The position numbers were made by a program, and so were the translations under genes. 64,000 nt of DNA from Tepidisphaeraceae bacterium (GTDB taxonomy: Bacteria; Planctomycetota; Phycisphaerae; Tepidisphaerales; Tepidisphaeraceae). Each line of letters opens with the position of its first letter. The stretch's first letter is position 1. Location of the stretch: assembly GCA_035998445.1 (NCBI GenBank), contig DASYHQ010000018.1, positions 1-64,000 of the forward strand, in the 5' to 3' direction. Of the stretch, positions 40,259 to 49,333 are shown in pieces. The notes under the pieces were generated by a model. It was not told the DNA's origin. It saw only the letters and a program-made list of their open reading frames with translations, and ran no database searches.

Positions 40259-41194
40259 CTAACTCAGCCACTGGGTCTCGCGGCACCACTTCACGTACTT
40301 CCCAATCCCCTTCGTCAAGGGTGTCTGCGGGTCGTAGCCCAGCAACGTCTTCGCGCGGCTGATGTCGGCGACGTAGCGCGTCACCTCGCCCGTGAGCGGC
40401 TTCTCGTACGTCGCGATCGCGTCGCGGCCGACGGCGGTCTCGATCAGGTTCACCAGGTCGAACAGCGTTTGCCCTTGGCCGTAGGCAAGGTTGATCGTCT
40501 GGTTGGTGACCCGGCGGGAATGCAGCGCGTCGATGCCGGCCAGCAGGCCGCTCACGCAGTCGTCGACGTAGGTGAAGTCCAGCATCTTATCGCGCCCGTA
40601 GACGCAGATCGGCTCGCCGGCGGCAATCTTGCGCACGAAGAGCGGGATCACGCGCTCCATGCGTTCCAGATCGTTGTCGAACCGGCCATAGACGTTGCTA
40701 AAGCGGAAGACGAGCACCGGCAGGCCGTAGCACTTGGCGTAGCTGTAAAAGAACGCCTCGCCGGCGATCTTGCTGGCGCTGTAGGGCGACTCCGCGACGA
40801 CGAAGTCGGCCATCGATTCGTCTGTCACGTGCCGCCGCACGTCGCCGTACACCTCACGGCTGCTGCCGAAGATGATCGGCGTCTTGTTGCGACGCGCCAA
40901 TTCCAGCGCCGCGAACGTCATGTCGACGTTCTCCAGCGACTTCTCCGGCTCCTTCACGAGCTGGTGAACTTTCGCCCAAGCCGCCAGGTGAACGATGACG
41001 TGCGGCGTGGTCGGCACTTCGACCGGACGGTTCGCTCGAGCGGCCGCCACGAGGTCGACAGTGTGCGTAGGAAAGTCGTTGGTCCAGGCGTTGGGACGCT
41101 TGTCGATGCCCAGGACACTGTCGCCGCGCTTCAACAGCGACAGGGCGAGGTTGGTGCCGATCTGCCCCGACGAACCGGTGATCACAACGTTCAT
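40259..41194 (-). CDS. NAD-dependent epimerase/dehydratase (SDR)
   Basis: 311 aa, start taken at ATG 41194 (MNVVITGSSGQIGTNLALSL); ATG 41203 and 41230 are alternatives. Extended SDR features: NAD-binding G-x2-G-x2-G at 7-13 (GSSGQIG), D31-containing second strand (VLGIDKR), HLAAWAKVH, IIFGSSREVYGD and YSASK (Tyr138, Lys142) with catalytic Ser nearby, then FSNVYGRFDNDLERM. It interconverts nucleotide-sugar substrates, for example UDP-sugars for cell-wall or surface polysaccharide. Function among epimerases cannot be narrowed further. Free-standing. Confidence 0.9.
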   Translation of the reverse strand: MNVVITGSSGQIGTNLALSLLKRGDSVLGIDKRPNAWTNDFPTHTVDLVAAARANRPVEVPTTPHVIVHLAAWAKVHQLVKEPEKSLENVDMTFAALELARRNKTPIIFGSSREVYGDVRRHVTDESMADFVVAESPYSASKIAGEAFFYSYAKCYGLPVLVFRFSNVYGRFDNDLERMERVIPLFVRKIAAGEPICVYGRDKMLDFTYVDDCVSGLLAGIDALHSRRVTNQTINLAYGQGQTLFDLVNLIETAVGRDAIATYEKPLTGEVTRYVADISRAKTLLGYDPQTPLTKGIGKYVKWCRETQWLS

Positions 41195-41295
41195 GGGTCG
41201 CATCGTCGGCGATGGCAATGGCAGCGTCAATTGGCCGGGCTCAGTGGTGGGTTAGGCGCTGTCGGACGGATCGGATTGAAGTGCCCAGCCATGGT

Positions 41296-41404
41296 AGTTG
41301 TCATCCCGAAGGGACGGTAGCGACCTGAGGGATCTCGAACGCTAAGCGATTGATGTCAGTGGGAGATCCCTCGGTTCGCTACCGCTCCCCTCGGGATGAC
41401 AACT
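41296..41404. repeat. Palindromic repeat of the TGTCATCCCGA family (copy 1)
   Basis: The left arm AGTTGTCATCCCGAAGGG and right arm CCCCTCGGGATGACAACT are near-perfect inverted copies. Related to copies at 49067-49171 and 51322-51426. The region between the epimerase and SlyD-type genes (41195-41471) holds only this repeat. Confidence 0.9.
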
Positions 41405-41471
41405 GCGGTTATGGCCACCTATGTTGATCGGGCGGAGAAGCCCCCGGTGACACAAGATTTCTGTACGGAAC

Positions 41472-41954
41472 CTAGTGCTGATGGCCACCCGGCCCGTGCA
41501 CGTGGCCGTGCTGAACCTCTTCGGGCGTGGCGGCACGCACGTCGACCACCTTCACGTCGAAGTTCAGCGTCTGCCCGGCCAGCGGGTGGTTGGCGTCGAT
41601 CGTGATGTTCTCATCGTCCACCGCCACTACCGTCACCACCTGCGGGCCCTCTTCCGTCTTGGCTTGAAACTGCATACCGGGCTTGATGTCGGTGGCCCCG
41701 CTGAACATCTTGCGGGGCACGGGTTGAATCAGCTCCTGGCGCTTCTCGCCATAGCCTTCACCGGGCGCCACTTGCAGCTTGAAGGCATCACCGATCGCAC
41801 GGCCCTCGAGGCCGCGCTCCATGCCGGGAATCAGGCCACCGTTGCCATGCAGGTAGACCAACGGCTGGCCACCCTGCGAGGTGTCGAGCACGTCGCCGGC
41901 GTCGTTAGTGAGCGTGTAGTCGATCGAGACGACCGTGTTCTTCGCGACCTGCAT
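41472..41954 (-). CDS. slyD: SlyD-type FKBP peptidyl-prolyl isomerase
   Basis: 160 aa, start ATG 41954 (MQVAKNTVVSIDYTLTNDAG); the longer frame upstream is not used. FKBP-like fold with SlyD insert: VVSIDYTLTNDAGDVLDTSQ, LHGNGGLIPGMERGLEGRAI, GDAFKLQVAPGEGYGE and the C-terminal VKVVDVRAATPEEVQHGH. The tail HVHGPGGHQH is His-rich, typical of metal-binding SlyD. It isomerises Xaa-Pro bonds and may handle nickel. No signal peptide, so cytoplasmic. Confidence 0.92.
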   Translation of the reverse strand: MQVAKNTVVSIDYTLTNDAGDVLDTSQGGQPLVYLHGNGGLIPGMERGLEGRAIGDAFKLQVAPGEGYGEKRQELIQPVPRKMFSGATDIKPGMQFQAKTEEGPQVVTVVAVDDENITIDANHPLAGQTLNFDVKVVDVRAATPEEVQHGHVHGPGGHQH

Positions 41955-42055
41955 GGGGCGGCTCCAGTTCGAGTTTCGGCCAGCATAAAACGCGGCAATG
42001 CCAAAGTCGACTGACTGGCGCCTTCGCCAGAATGCGCCACTGCGGCGTCGCCCCA

Positions 42056-42089
42056 ATAAAAACGACCTGCCCGAAATGAGCCGGGCAGG
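42056..42089 (-). terminator. Terminator after the BI-1 family gene
   Basis: Stem CCTGCCCG/CGGGCAGG with an 8-nt loop, followed on the minus strand by GTTTTTATT. Confidence 0.82.
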
Positions 42090-42121
42090 CCGAAGGAGGA
42101 GTTCAATTGTAGGACCTGCAC

Positions 42122-42835
42122 TTACCGGCGACTGCCGAGGATGCGCAGGATCGACAGGAACATGTTGATGAACGCGATGTACAGCACCAGCGAGCCGACG
42201 ATCGCGTAGCGACCGAGCAGTTCCGGCTGGCCGCGCAGTTGCTCGGCGGTCTGCTTCAGTTGCTGCGTCTGGTAGGCGGTTAGACCGATGAACACCGCCA
42301 GGATGCCGTAGGTGATGACCCACGACAGCGCGTCGTTGGCCCAGAAGACGTTCACGAGTGACGCGAGGAACAGGCCGATGAAGGCCATGATCAGGAACGA
42401 GCCGATGCCCGTGAGGTCACGCTTGGTCACGAAACCGTAAAGGCTCATGGCGCCGAACGTGCCGCCGGTGATCAGGAACGCGCCACCGATGGTGCGCATG
42501 TCGTACACGATGAAGATCGGGGCAATCAGCGCGCCTAATAGGGTGGCGTACAGCAGGAAGAGCGCAATGCCCGCCGCTGCGCTGATGCGCAGGGCGACGG
42601 TCTGGACCAGCATTGCGATGCCGAAGAGGGCCAGCGCGATCACCACGGTGAACGCGCGACCACCTTGGAAGATGTTCATGATCTGCGGCGTCTGCGAAAC
42701 GTAGTACGACACTGCCGCCGTCAGCGCCAGGCCGACCGCCATCCAGGCGTACACGGTGTTGAAGAACGAGAACGTGACTTGGCTGTCGGTGCCGTAGTCG
42801 AGTTCAACTCGACGCGTCTGCGGAAACTGGCTCAT
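42122..42835 (-). CDS. Bax inhibitor-1 / YccA family membrane protein
   Basis: 237 aa, start MSQFPQTRRVELDYGTDSQV. Seven hydrophobic segments fill residues 25-230 (for example VYAWMAVGLALTAAVSYYV, IALFLLYATLLGALIAPIF, VFIGLTAYQTQQLKQTAEQL, YAIVGSLVLYIAFINMFLSI), the pattern of the BI-1/YccA/TMBIM family. The conserved first helix and the AYQTQ and YIAFINMFL motifs are typical. These proteins are calcium- or pH-responsive channels or modulators of membrane proteases. Single gene with its own terminator. Confidence 0.9.
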   Translation of the reverse strand: MSQFPQTRRVELDYGTDSQVTFSFFNTVYAWMAVGLALTAAVSYYVSQTPQIMNIFQGGRAFTVVIALALFGIAMLVQTVALRISAAAGIALFLLYATLLGALIAPIFIVYDMRTIGGAFLITGGTFGAMSLYGFVTKRDLTGIGSFLIMAFIGLFLASLVNVFWANDALSWVITYGILAVFIGLTAYQTQQLKQTAEQLRGQPELLGRYAIVGSLVLYIAFINMFLSILRILGSRR

Positions 42836-42968
42836 CGTGCTCCCATTTTGTTCGATGTTCGAAGTTTGTAACCCGGCTGATTATAGCAGACCGTGCCGGA
42901 CTACTCCACGATTTGAGCCGCGGGAGACATTATAGGCTATGGGGAAATTTCTACAGGGACGCGATGCG

Positions 42969-45728
42969 CTACTCGTGCCGGACGCCAACGCGCGGGGCAG
43001 TGGCGGGTTGGGCGGTCGGGGCAACGTTCACGGCCTGGCCGGCCTCGGCCTGCTTTAACTTCTGCAGCAGGCGCAGCTTCAACTCCTGCAGGTCCGCACG
43101 CGTGGAATCATCTTCGTTAATGCGTTCCAGCGATCGCTTCCACGTCGCCGTCGCGTCGTCCTTCTCCTGTTGGCGGTAAAACGCGTCACCAAGATGGTCG
43201 AGCACGATCGGGTCGGCCGTCTCCGATGCGTCGGCGGCCATCTGGAGGTACTGCTGGGCGTCGGTGAACCGGCCGCGCTTGTAAAGCACCCAACCGAGGC
43301 TGTCGAGGTACGACGCATTTGTCGGATCGGCGTTCACGGCAACGCGCACCATCGATTCAGCCCGCTCCAAGTTGCGGCCAGCGTCGGCCAGCGCGTAGCC
43401 CAAATCGTTATTGGCCGGCGCGTGCTTGGGGTCCTGCTTCACGGCAACCTCCAGCAGTTCCTCGGCCGTCTCGGGCTGGCGGATGCCGGTGTAGAGGCCG
43501 GCGAAGTAGTAGAGTGCATCCGCATCGGCGCCGCCGGCTTCAACGGCGTTCGTGCGGAGCGCGTCCAGCACCCGGGCGGCGTCGGGGAACCGCTGCATCT
43601 GGGCGTACGTTTCGACCAGCATCTCGCCGGCGACGTAGTTCGACGGGTCGGCGGCGCGCAGCGCTTCGAGCTTGCTCACGTACGCCTCGATGCGTCCGTT
43701 GCTCACGTAGAACCCGTACAGATCGGCCAGCACCGCGGAGTTGGACGGGTGCTCGTTCACCAGGTTCAGCAGCACCTCCTCGGCCGCCTCGTTGTGGCTG
43801 GACTGGCGGAAGACCGACGCCTGCAGCAGCCGGGCGTTCACGTTGCTTGGGTCGGCGGCGAGCCAGCGCGAGACGATCTTCACGGCGGCCATCGTGTCGC
43901 CCCGCTGCAGGTACTGCGTGAAGAGCGAGGTGTAAGCGGCCTCGCAGGTCGGGTGGTCGCTGATCAGCTTCCACAACAGCCCCTCGGCCTTTCGTACATC
44001 ACCGGCGGTGGCGTGCGCCCGGGCGGCGGTCAGGATGCGATCGGGCGAACTGCCACCGGCGCGCACCGCCTCGCTCAGCGTGGTCGCGGCGGCGGTGGCG
44101 TCGTTCTGCGCCAGCTGCGTGAGGCCCTGAAGCTCCATCGCGAGCGCCGCGTCACCGCCCCGCTTGGCGCGGGTGGCTAAGGCGCGGCTCAAGCGCTGCT
44201 TTTCCTGGAGATCGCTTACCTCGTCGGCCCAGATCTGTCCGTGAAGCGCCCGGTACGCCGGCGGGAACACCGGCAGTTGCGCCACGGCACGCTCGAGCGT
44301 CTCGCGCACGGTGGCGCTGCGGCCCATCTGCTGGGTTGATTCGGCTTGGAAGTACAGCTTGGCCGCCCGTGCCTCCACCGGCACGTCGAGCGCCGCCACG
44401 TCGGCCACGCCCAATCGTTTCGGCCGGGCGAGGCGCGTCAGGTCGTCCCAGAGCGGCGCCAGTTCGCTGGTCGATTCCGGCTGCTGCGCGATCGTGCGCA
44501 ACAGCAACGTTGCAGCGGCCTTCACGTCGTTCTTAGCGTCGTAGACACCGAACAGCCGGCGGGTGATCTCGATGTTGGCCGACTGCTTGCCCAGCGCTTC
44601 GACGAGGATCTGCGTCGCCTCGTCCTCGTGCCCTTCGGCCCGCAGCGTGTCGGAAAGCGCGAACAGGATCGCGCGGTCGGTCGGGTTGGCGTTGGCAAGC
44701 CGGCGCAGGTGAACGAGCGCCCCACCGTCACCACTGTTGGCGCCGCGCCCGATCTCGCGCATAAGTTCGACCGAGGCCCGGCTGGCGCGAAAGCGCGTGA
44801 GCAGCTCGACCGACCGCGCCATCGCTTCATCCGAGCGGCCGACGAGCTTCAGCAGCCGGGCGACGCGCGCCTGCAGATCGAAGTTGTCCGGGGCCTCGCT
44901 CGCGACGGGTTCCAGTGCCGCCAGCGCGCGCTCGTACTGCCCGCCGGCCTCGTACAGCCGGCCGATGTCCATGGCGATCAGGTCGGGGTTGGCGACCAGC
45001 AGCGCCAGTTCCGGGTCCTTGCGCAGGCTAAGGTCGCGCGTCTTCACGCGGCTCAGCAACCGTTCGTAGCGCTCGATGGCCGCACGCGAGTAGCCGCCCT
45101 TCTCCAGCGCCTTGGCGAGGAACAGATCGGTGGTGGCAGCGACATCTTCATGTTCACGGTAGCGGGGCGTGGCCATCGCCAGCCGCAGGTGCGCGATCGC
45201 ACGCTGCACGTCGCCCTTGGCCAGGTACTGCCGGCCAAGCTCGACGCGCGTATCGGCGTTGGTGGGATCGAGTTCCGACGCCGTCTCCAGCGATCGGATC
45301 GACTTGTCGTTGAACGTGCCTTCGCCCAGCTGCGCCTCGGCCAACAGCAGGTAAGGCGCCGGTGACAGTGGGTCGATGCCGATCGCCTGTTCGAGCTGCT
45401 TGATCGCAGTGAAGCGCTGCCCGTCGATCAGGCTGCGGCGGGCCTGCGCGTACAGCATGAGCGCCTCGGCCGGGGCGGGCTTGGCCGCTGCGCGCGTGGT
45501 GGCCGGCGCCGGCAGTGCGGGGCGTGGCTCGATGTCGTCCAACGCCAGCGCCGCCCGGCGGGTGGTGGTGTCGCTGGGTTGATCGAGCCGCAAGCCCGCC
45601 CCTTCACCGAAGAAGCCGTTGCGCGGCTTCCCCTTCACCCGGCCGGCGACGGGATCACTCGACGAAGTCCCACAGCCAGCGACCGCGGCGGACAGGGCGA
45701 GATACGTCAGGGTGCGAAATGCGCTCAT
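42969..45728 (-). CDS. Large TPR-repeat lipoprotein, 919 aa
   Basis: Start ATG 45728 (MSAFRTLTYLALSAAVAGCG): a signal peptide with lipobox AVAGC, so probably a lipoprotein. After a linker, TPR-like helices run from about residue 90 to the end: AIKQLEQAIGIDPLSPAPYL, NADTRVELGRQYLAKGDVQR, PADYGS-like turns, NPTDRAILFALSDTLRAEG, NDLGYALADAGRNLERAESM, FTDAQQYLQMAADASETADP. TPR proteins of this length act as periplasmic or outer-membrane scaffolds. A family role is not evident. The upstream frame (45812 to 45729) is likely non-coding. Confidence 0.85.
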   Translation of the reverse strand: MSAFRTLTYLALSAAVAGCGTSSSDPVAGRVKGKPRNGFFGEGAGLRLDQPSDTTTRRAALALDDIEPRPALPAPATTRAAAKPAPAEALMLYAQARRSLIDGQRFTAIKQLEQAIGIDPLSPAPYLLLAEAQLGEGTFNDKSIRSLETASELDPTNADTRVELGRQYLAKGDVQRAIAHLRLAMATPRYREHEDVAATTDLFLAKALEKGGYSRAAIERYERLLSRVKTRDLSLRKDPELALLVANPDLIAMDIGRLYEAGGQYERALAALEPVASEAPDNFDLQARVARLLKLVGRSDEAMARSVELLTRFRASRASVELMREIGRGANSGDGGALVHLRRLANANPTDRAILFALSDTLRAEGHEDEATQILVEALGKQSANIEITRRLFGVYDAKNDVKAAATLLLRTIAQQPESTSELAPLWDDLTRLARPKRLGVADVAALDVPVEARAAKLYFQAESTQQMGRSATVRETLERAVAQLPVFPPAYRALHGQIWADEVSDLQEKQRLSRALATRAKRGGDAALAMELQGLTQLAQNDATAAATTLSEAVRAGGSSPDRILTAARAHATAGDVRKAEGLLWKLISDHPTCEAAYTSLFTQYLQRGDTMAAVKIVSRWLAADPSNVNARLLQASVFRQSSHNEAAEEVLLNLVNEHPSNSAVLADLYGFYVSNGRIEAYVSKLEALRAADPSNYVAGEMLVETYAQMQRFPDAARVLDALRTNAVEAGGADADALYYFAGLYTGIRQPETAEELLEVAVKQDPKHAPANNDLGYALADAGRNLERAESMVRVAVNADPTNASYLDSLGWVLYKRGRFTDAQQYLQMAADASETADPIVLDHLGDAFYRQQEKDDATATWKRSLERINEDDSTRADLQELKLRLLQKLKQAEAGQAVNVAPTAQPATAPRVGVRHE

Positions 45729-45809
45729 CGTGTCACCGGTTTGGACACGGGAGTATAGCAGTTGGTGAGGGAGATGGGGCAGAATGTCCGATGACCGAGC
45801 CCGAATGAA

Positions 45810-45960
45810 CAATCAAATCCCAATGGCTAAGCTCCGATGACCAATGAACCTGCTGTCCTTGGTCATTCGGATCTGGGCATTGGGGTTTGGGATTGGGACT
45901 TTCCGGCCGTTTGAAAATACCCTCACCTCGCCTCTCCCGGAGTACCGGGAGAGGGACCGG
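45810..45960. repeat. Palindromic repeats upstream of the TPR gene
   Basis: Two palindromes: 45810-45895 (AATCAAATCCCAATGGCTAA ... CATTGGGGTTTGGGATTGGG), imperfect arms of about 36 nt; and 45930-45960 (CGCCTCTCCCGGAGTACCGGGAGAGG). Both types resemble repeats at other gaps in this window. The 249-nt gap holds nothing else. Confidence 0.7.
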
Positions 45961-45977
45961 AGCGCCCAGTCTGGCAA

Positions 45978-46745
45978 CTACCGCTGTCCCGTCGCCAAGC
46001 CCGCGTTAGTCAGGTACGCGTAGCTATCGCGAACCGCGTCCATCATCTTGTCGTTGCCTTCGACGTAGTTATCCAGCTCGACCACCAGCCACTTCAGCAC
46101 GTTGGGGTCGGCGGCGGCGATGGCGGCCTTGTTGTCGAACTTGCCCTTGCCGACGGCGGTGTTCGGTTGGTCCTTCACCAGGGGGCCGTCCTTCACGTGC
46201 ACGATCGGAGTGCGGCTGGCGTACTTGCGCAGCACTGCCGGCACGTCGACCGCGCCGAAGTTGCTGGCCCAGTACAGGTCCAGCTCGGCGCCGAGGGTCG
46301 GGGCCTGGTCGAAGAAGACGTCCCACGCGTACCGCCCGTCGTGCTTGATGTCGAATTCCCAGTAGTGGTTGTGATAAAGCTGTTGCAGCCCGTGTGGCTT
46401 AAGCAACTGGGCGGCCGTCTCGTATCGCTCGGCCAGCGCCTTGATCGAAGATTCATCCTTGAACTTGTCGGGACCATCGCTACCGATGAAGTGCGTGATG
46501 CCGGTTTCCTTGGCGATGTCGATGAACTGCTGCACGTTGTCCGCGGTCGGCACGGCCCACCAGCTGGAAAATTTTAAGCCACTTTCGCGATACAACTGCC
46601 GCGTGTCGTCGGTGAGCTTTCCGCCGCCCCCTTCGGTCGCCACGTAACCGATCTGGCCGATCTCGCGAATCACCTTCACCCGGTCCTCGGGCGTCTTGGT
46701 TAAATCGCGAACGGTATACATCTGGATCGACAGGGGATAGGGCAT
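45978..46745 (-). CDS. Sugar phosphate isomerase/epimerase (TIM barrel, AP endonuclease 2 superfamily)
   Basis: 255 aa, start ATG 46745 (MPYPLSIQMYTVRDLTKTPE). TIM-barrel motifs of the Xylose isomerase-like family: VIREIGQIGYVATEGG, TGITHFIGSDG, HNHYWEFDIKHDGRYAWDVF, GAELDLYWASNFGAVDVPAV, TPIVHVKDGPLVKDQP and VVELDNYVEGNDKMM, carrying the metal-binding Glu/Asp/His positions. Substrate could be inosose, tagatose or another sugar; unclear. Typical in planctomycete genomes. No operon partner visible. Confidence 0.88.
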   Translation of the reverse strand: MPYPLSIQMYTVRDLTKTPEDRVKVIREIGQIGYVATEGGGGKLTDDTRQLYRESGLKFSSWWAVPTADNVQQFIDIAKETGITHFIGSDGPDKFKDESSIKALAERYETAAQLLKPHGLQQLYHNHYWEFDIKHDGRYAWDVFFDQAPTLGAELDLYWASNFGAVDVPAVLRKYASRTPIVHVKDGPLVKDQPNTAVGKGKFDNKAAIAAADPNVLKWLVVELDNYVEGNDKMMDAVRDSYAYLTNAGLATGQR

Positions 46746-46791
46746 AGCGGTGGCCTCCGAGAGTGAAGATGATGAAGACGTGAAATGATAA

Positions 46792-46842
46792 AGACATGAA
46801 ACATGAAGAGATACCCCAAAGGCCTCTTCATGTTTCATGTCT
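46792..46842. repeat. 19-bp perfect inverted repeat
   Basis: AGACATGAAACATGAAGAG at 46792-46810 and its exact reverse complement at 46824-46842, with a 13-nt loop. It lies between the isomerase gene start and gatC stop, so may act as a terminator for gatC or a dispersed palindrome. Confidence 0.9.
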
Positions 46843-46861
46843 TCATGTTTTCATCCGCTGT

Positions 46862-47173
46862 CTATCCTGCGCTGTCCTCGTCGCCACCGATGACCTTCGG
46901 CACCTTGAAGAACGGGCCATCCGTATCCGGGGCGTTCTGCAGGACCTTTTCGAGCGGCAGCGAGGGCGTCACCACGTCTTCGCGCAACACGTTGGCAACG
47001 GGCAGCGCGTGGGCCATCGGTTCGACGCCGGCGACGTCGGCCTTACCGATCTGGGCGACGTACTCCAGGATGCCTTCGAGCTGGCCGGTCAGCTTCAGCA
47101 GCTTTTCCTCGGGCAGCGCAAGGCGGGCCAGCTTGGCGACGTGGCGGACGGCTTCGGGGGTGATCTGCGACAT
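46862..47173 (-). CDS. gatC: Asp-tRNA(Asn)/Glu-tRNA(Gln) amidotransferase subunit C
   Basis: 103 aa, start ATG 47173 (MSQITPEAVRHVAKLARLAL). Family pattern: VRHVAKLARLALPEEKLLKL, GQLEGILEYVAQIGKADV, and the PLREDVV / APDTDGPFFKVPKVIG C-terminus. GatC stabilises the GatAB complex that converts Glu-tRNA(Gln) to Gln-tRNA(Gln). gatA and gatB are not adjacent in the window. Start selected because the family begins at exactly this MSQ-type segment; the longer frame is a leader. Confidence 0.95.
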   Translation of the reverse strand: MSQITPEAVRHVAKLARLALPEEKLLKLTGQLEGILEYVAQIGKADVAGVEPMAHALPVANVLREDVVTPSLPLEKVLQNAPDTDGPFFKVPKVIGGDEDSAG

Positions 47174-47202
47174 GATGGGAATGTAACCGACCAGACGTAA
47201 AG

Positions 47203-47243
47203 ACGCGAAGAAGACAGCAGCGTTGCCGCCGTCTTCTTCGCGT
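47203..47243. repeat. Palindrome (13-bp arms) between gatC and rpmB
   Basis: ACGCGAAGAAGAC and its exact reverse complement GTCTTCTTCGCGT around a 15-nt loop. In the minus direction it follows rpmB, so it may attenuate or terminate transcription ahead of gatC. Confidence 0.75.
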
Positions 47244-47293
47244 GGAGTTTCGTTCAGATGGCCAACCGCAGCGCCGCGAGCGGCGCGGGTCAA

Positions 47294-47560
47294 CTACGCG
47301 GCCGCTTCTTCGGGCTTCTTCCAAGTGCGGCGGACGGGCTTCACAACGTAGCCCATGCGCAGCGCCTTGGCGCTGACCTTGATGCGGACGACCTGACCGT
47401 CGATGACGGCGCGGACTTTCTGGATATTCGGCTTGAACTTGCGGGCGGTGATGCCCGTGATCTTCGTGCCGACACCACCCAGATACTTCGCTTTACCGCG
47501 ATGGGTGATCTGCTTACCGAAGGTCGTCTTCTTGCCTGTAAATTTGCAAACGCGTGGCAT
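47294..47560 (-). CDS. rpmB: 50S ribosomal protein L28
   Basis: 88 aa. Starts MPRVCKFTGKKTTFGKQITH; L28 motifs C-x2-TGKK, HRGKAKYLGGVG, RKFKPNIQKVRAVIDG, VRIKVSAKALR. Size and motifs are standard. L28 lies in the large ribosomal subunit near the E-site. Transcribed leftward; gatC follows after the palindrome. Single Cys at residue 5, no zinc-finger pairs. Confidence 0.96.
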   Translation of the reverse strand: MPRVCKFTGKKTTFGKQITHRGKAKYLGGVGTKITGITARKFKPNIQKVRAVIDGQVVRIKVSAKALRMGYVVKPVRRTWKKPEEAAA

Positions 47561-47751
47561 TTTTAACCTCTGCTGTCCGGAAAAATCGAGCGGGCCATAG
47601 TAAACCGCACCGCGACCGATTGCAAGCGATGGAGCACGGAATGGTTAAAGCGTAATGCAACCCGGCACATTGCTGGTGCAAACGCTTTCAGAATCGAATA
47701 TACTGATCTTTGCTCGTCATATCACGTCTCGGGTTCGACAGGGAGGCTAGC

Positions 47752-48747
47752 ATGTCGCAGGTAACGCAGCAGACGATGAAGTGCGCCGCGTGCGGGCTCA
47801 AGTACCCGTGGTCGCCGCAGACCGCCGGTCGGAAGATCAAGTGCAAGTGCGGCACGATCTTCGTCGCGCCGACGTCGCTGTCAGCAGGTCCCGCCCGCAC
47901 GACCACGCCCAAGGTCAGCGCCGCGGTCGCCAGGATTGCCGCCGCCCGCCCGGCGGCTCCACCGGCGGTCGGGCACGCAGATGTTTCCCCAATTTCGCGT
48001 CGGCCCGCCACGCCCACCGCCCCCACCGCGCCGATTGCGCCCGTCGAGGAACCGGTGATCGACCTGGAAGATGAGGACGAGCTCCCCGACGCAGCCGGCG
48101 ACCTCTACGACATCGCCGACGACCTCGCCGCCCCACCGCCACTGCCCAACCCCGCCGTGCCCGCTGCGGCCACCACCGTAGCCCCGGCCCGGCCCGCCGG
48201 GAAAGCGCCTGCGGGCAAGGGGAAGGCCAAAGGCCACGTTCCGGCGTTCCCGGGCTACGCCCCGAAGAAAATCGACGATTCCGACGAGCAGAAGGCACAG
48301 ATCAAAAAACTGTTGATCCCGCTGGTGGGCATTGCACTTCTGGTGGGCGTGGTATTTGGCGCCCGCCAATTGGTGGGTGAAAGCCAGGCCGACTACACCA
48401 CCTTGCCCGGCGACGACGGTGAGTTCCAACGCCTCGCCGACCGCGACGGCGCCTTCGAGGCCCGCGAGTGGCTGGCCGCCAATAACGCGCGCGGCGTCGT
48501 CGGCTTCTTCTGGACCCGCAACAAAACCTCCATGATGCTCGACCGCTGGTACAACGATGGCGCCAAGAAGGTCCTCGCCTTCGGCACCAGCCCCATGACC
48601 GCCTCCATGGCGATCGAATTGCCCGACGACCCGACCCAGCGTAAGACCTTCATCGACTACGCCAACCAATGGCGCCGCGAGAAAGAGCGCGGCAAGCCCC
48701 CAGTGACCGACGTCGGCCAAAAGTACGTCATCATCCGCTTCCTATGA
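47752..48747 (+). CDS. Zinc-ribbon membrane protein (planctomycete type), paralogue 1
   Basis: 331 aa, start ATG 47752 with GGGAGG upstream. The N-terminus is a zinc ribbon, MKCAACGLKYPWSPQTAG ... IKCKCGTIFVAP. A Pro/Ala-rich linker with an acidic patch follows (EDEDELPDAAGDLYDIADDL), then one hydrophobic segment (LLIPLVGIALLVGVVFGARQ) and a C-terminal globular domain (about 230-331). The CKCG ribbon resembles that in the gene at 52419-53213, so they are paralogues. The C-terminal domain may be periplasmic. Function unknown. Confidence 0.8.
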   Translation: MSQVTQQTMKCAACGLKYPWSPQTAGRKIKCKCGTIFVAPTSLSAGPARTTTPKVSAAVARIAAARPAAPPAVGHADVSPISRRPATPTAPTAPIAPVEEPVIDLEDEDELPDAAGDLYDIADDLAAPPPLPNPAVPAAATTVAPARPAGKAPAGKGKAKGHVPAFPGYAPKKIDDSDEQKAQIKKLLIPLVGIALLVGVVFGARQLVGESQADYTTLPGDDGEFQRLADRDGAFEAREWLAANNARGVVGFFWTRNKTSMMLDRWYNDGAKKVLAFGTSPMTASMAIELPDDPTQRKTFIDYANQWRREKERGKPPVTDVGQKYVIIRFL

Positions 48748-48886
48748 CGTGACCTCGCGACGGCCCCGGATCACCCGACAATCGCTCCGGATCCGCGGCC
48801 CAACCGCGGCAACTTGCATCCGTAACGCGAACCGTTATCTTACCCAACCCGCTCCACGCATCCCGGCGTAGTGCGGCGGCAGCGTT

Positions 48887-48960
48887 CGGGGTGTAGCTCA
48901 GCTTGGTAGAGCGCTTGGTTCGGGACCAAGAGGCCGCAGGTTCAAATCCTGTCACCCCGA
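48887..48960 (+). tRNA. tRNA-Pro(CGG)
   Basis: All arms form: acceptor CGGGGTG/CACCCCG, D-arm GCTC...GAGC, anticodon stem CTTGG/CCAAG around TTCGGGA (anticodon CGG), T-arm GCAGG/CCTGT. 74 nt, no encoded CCA. A terminator follows at 48978. Confidence 0.97.
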
Positions 48961-48977
48961 CTTCTCGATTGAATACG

Positions 48978-49010
48978 AAGCCCTTCGACGGACACGTCGA
49001 AGGGCTTTTT
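48978..49010 (+). terminator. Terminator after tRNA-Pro(CGG)
   Basis: Stem AAGCCCTTCGAC/GTCGAAGGGCTT with loop GGACAC, then a T-run to 49010. Confidence 0.88.
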
Positions 49011-49066
49011 CGTTGGCCGGACGACCCTTTAGGTGAGCGGACGAAACCTGTCACCTCGCGCGCCCT

Positions 49067-49171
49067 TGTCATCCCGATGGGAGCCTCAGGCGACCTGAGA
49101 GATCTCGCATGGCCGCGAACCGTCCGTGGTTCGAGATCCCTCAGGTCGCCAAGGCTCCCTTCGGGATGACA
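49067..49171. repeat. Palindromic repeat of the TGTCATCCCGA family (copy 2)
   Basis: Left arm TGTCATCCCGATGGGAGCC, right arm TCCCTTCGGGATGACA, with a second palindrome inside (GAGATCTCGC ... TTCGAGATCCCTC). The gap 49011-49333 holds this repeat, a terminator and no gene. Confidence 0.88.
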
Positions 49172-49251
49172 CGTCCCTGGTCAACGTCGGGGTTTTGTCC
49201 GACAGCCTGTACGCCCCGTTGCCCCTCGCGGGCGACCCTCCCGCAACGTAA

Positions 49252-49287
49252 AGGCCCGGCCAAAGCGTGATTGCTTCGGCCGGGCCT
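49252..49287 (-). terminator. Terminator after the ERR-repeat gene
   Basis: Stem AGGCCCGGCC...GGCCGGGCCT extended by AAGC/GCTT; on the minus strand TTTACG follows. Confidence 0.75.
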
Positions 49288-49333
49288 GGTGGTTCCTGGA
49301 TTGGATTCCGCGCGAGTCGACGGGCAGCGGGCG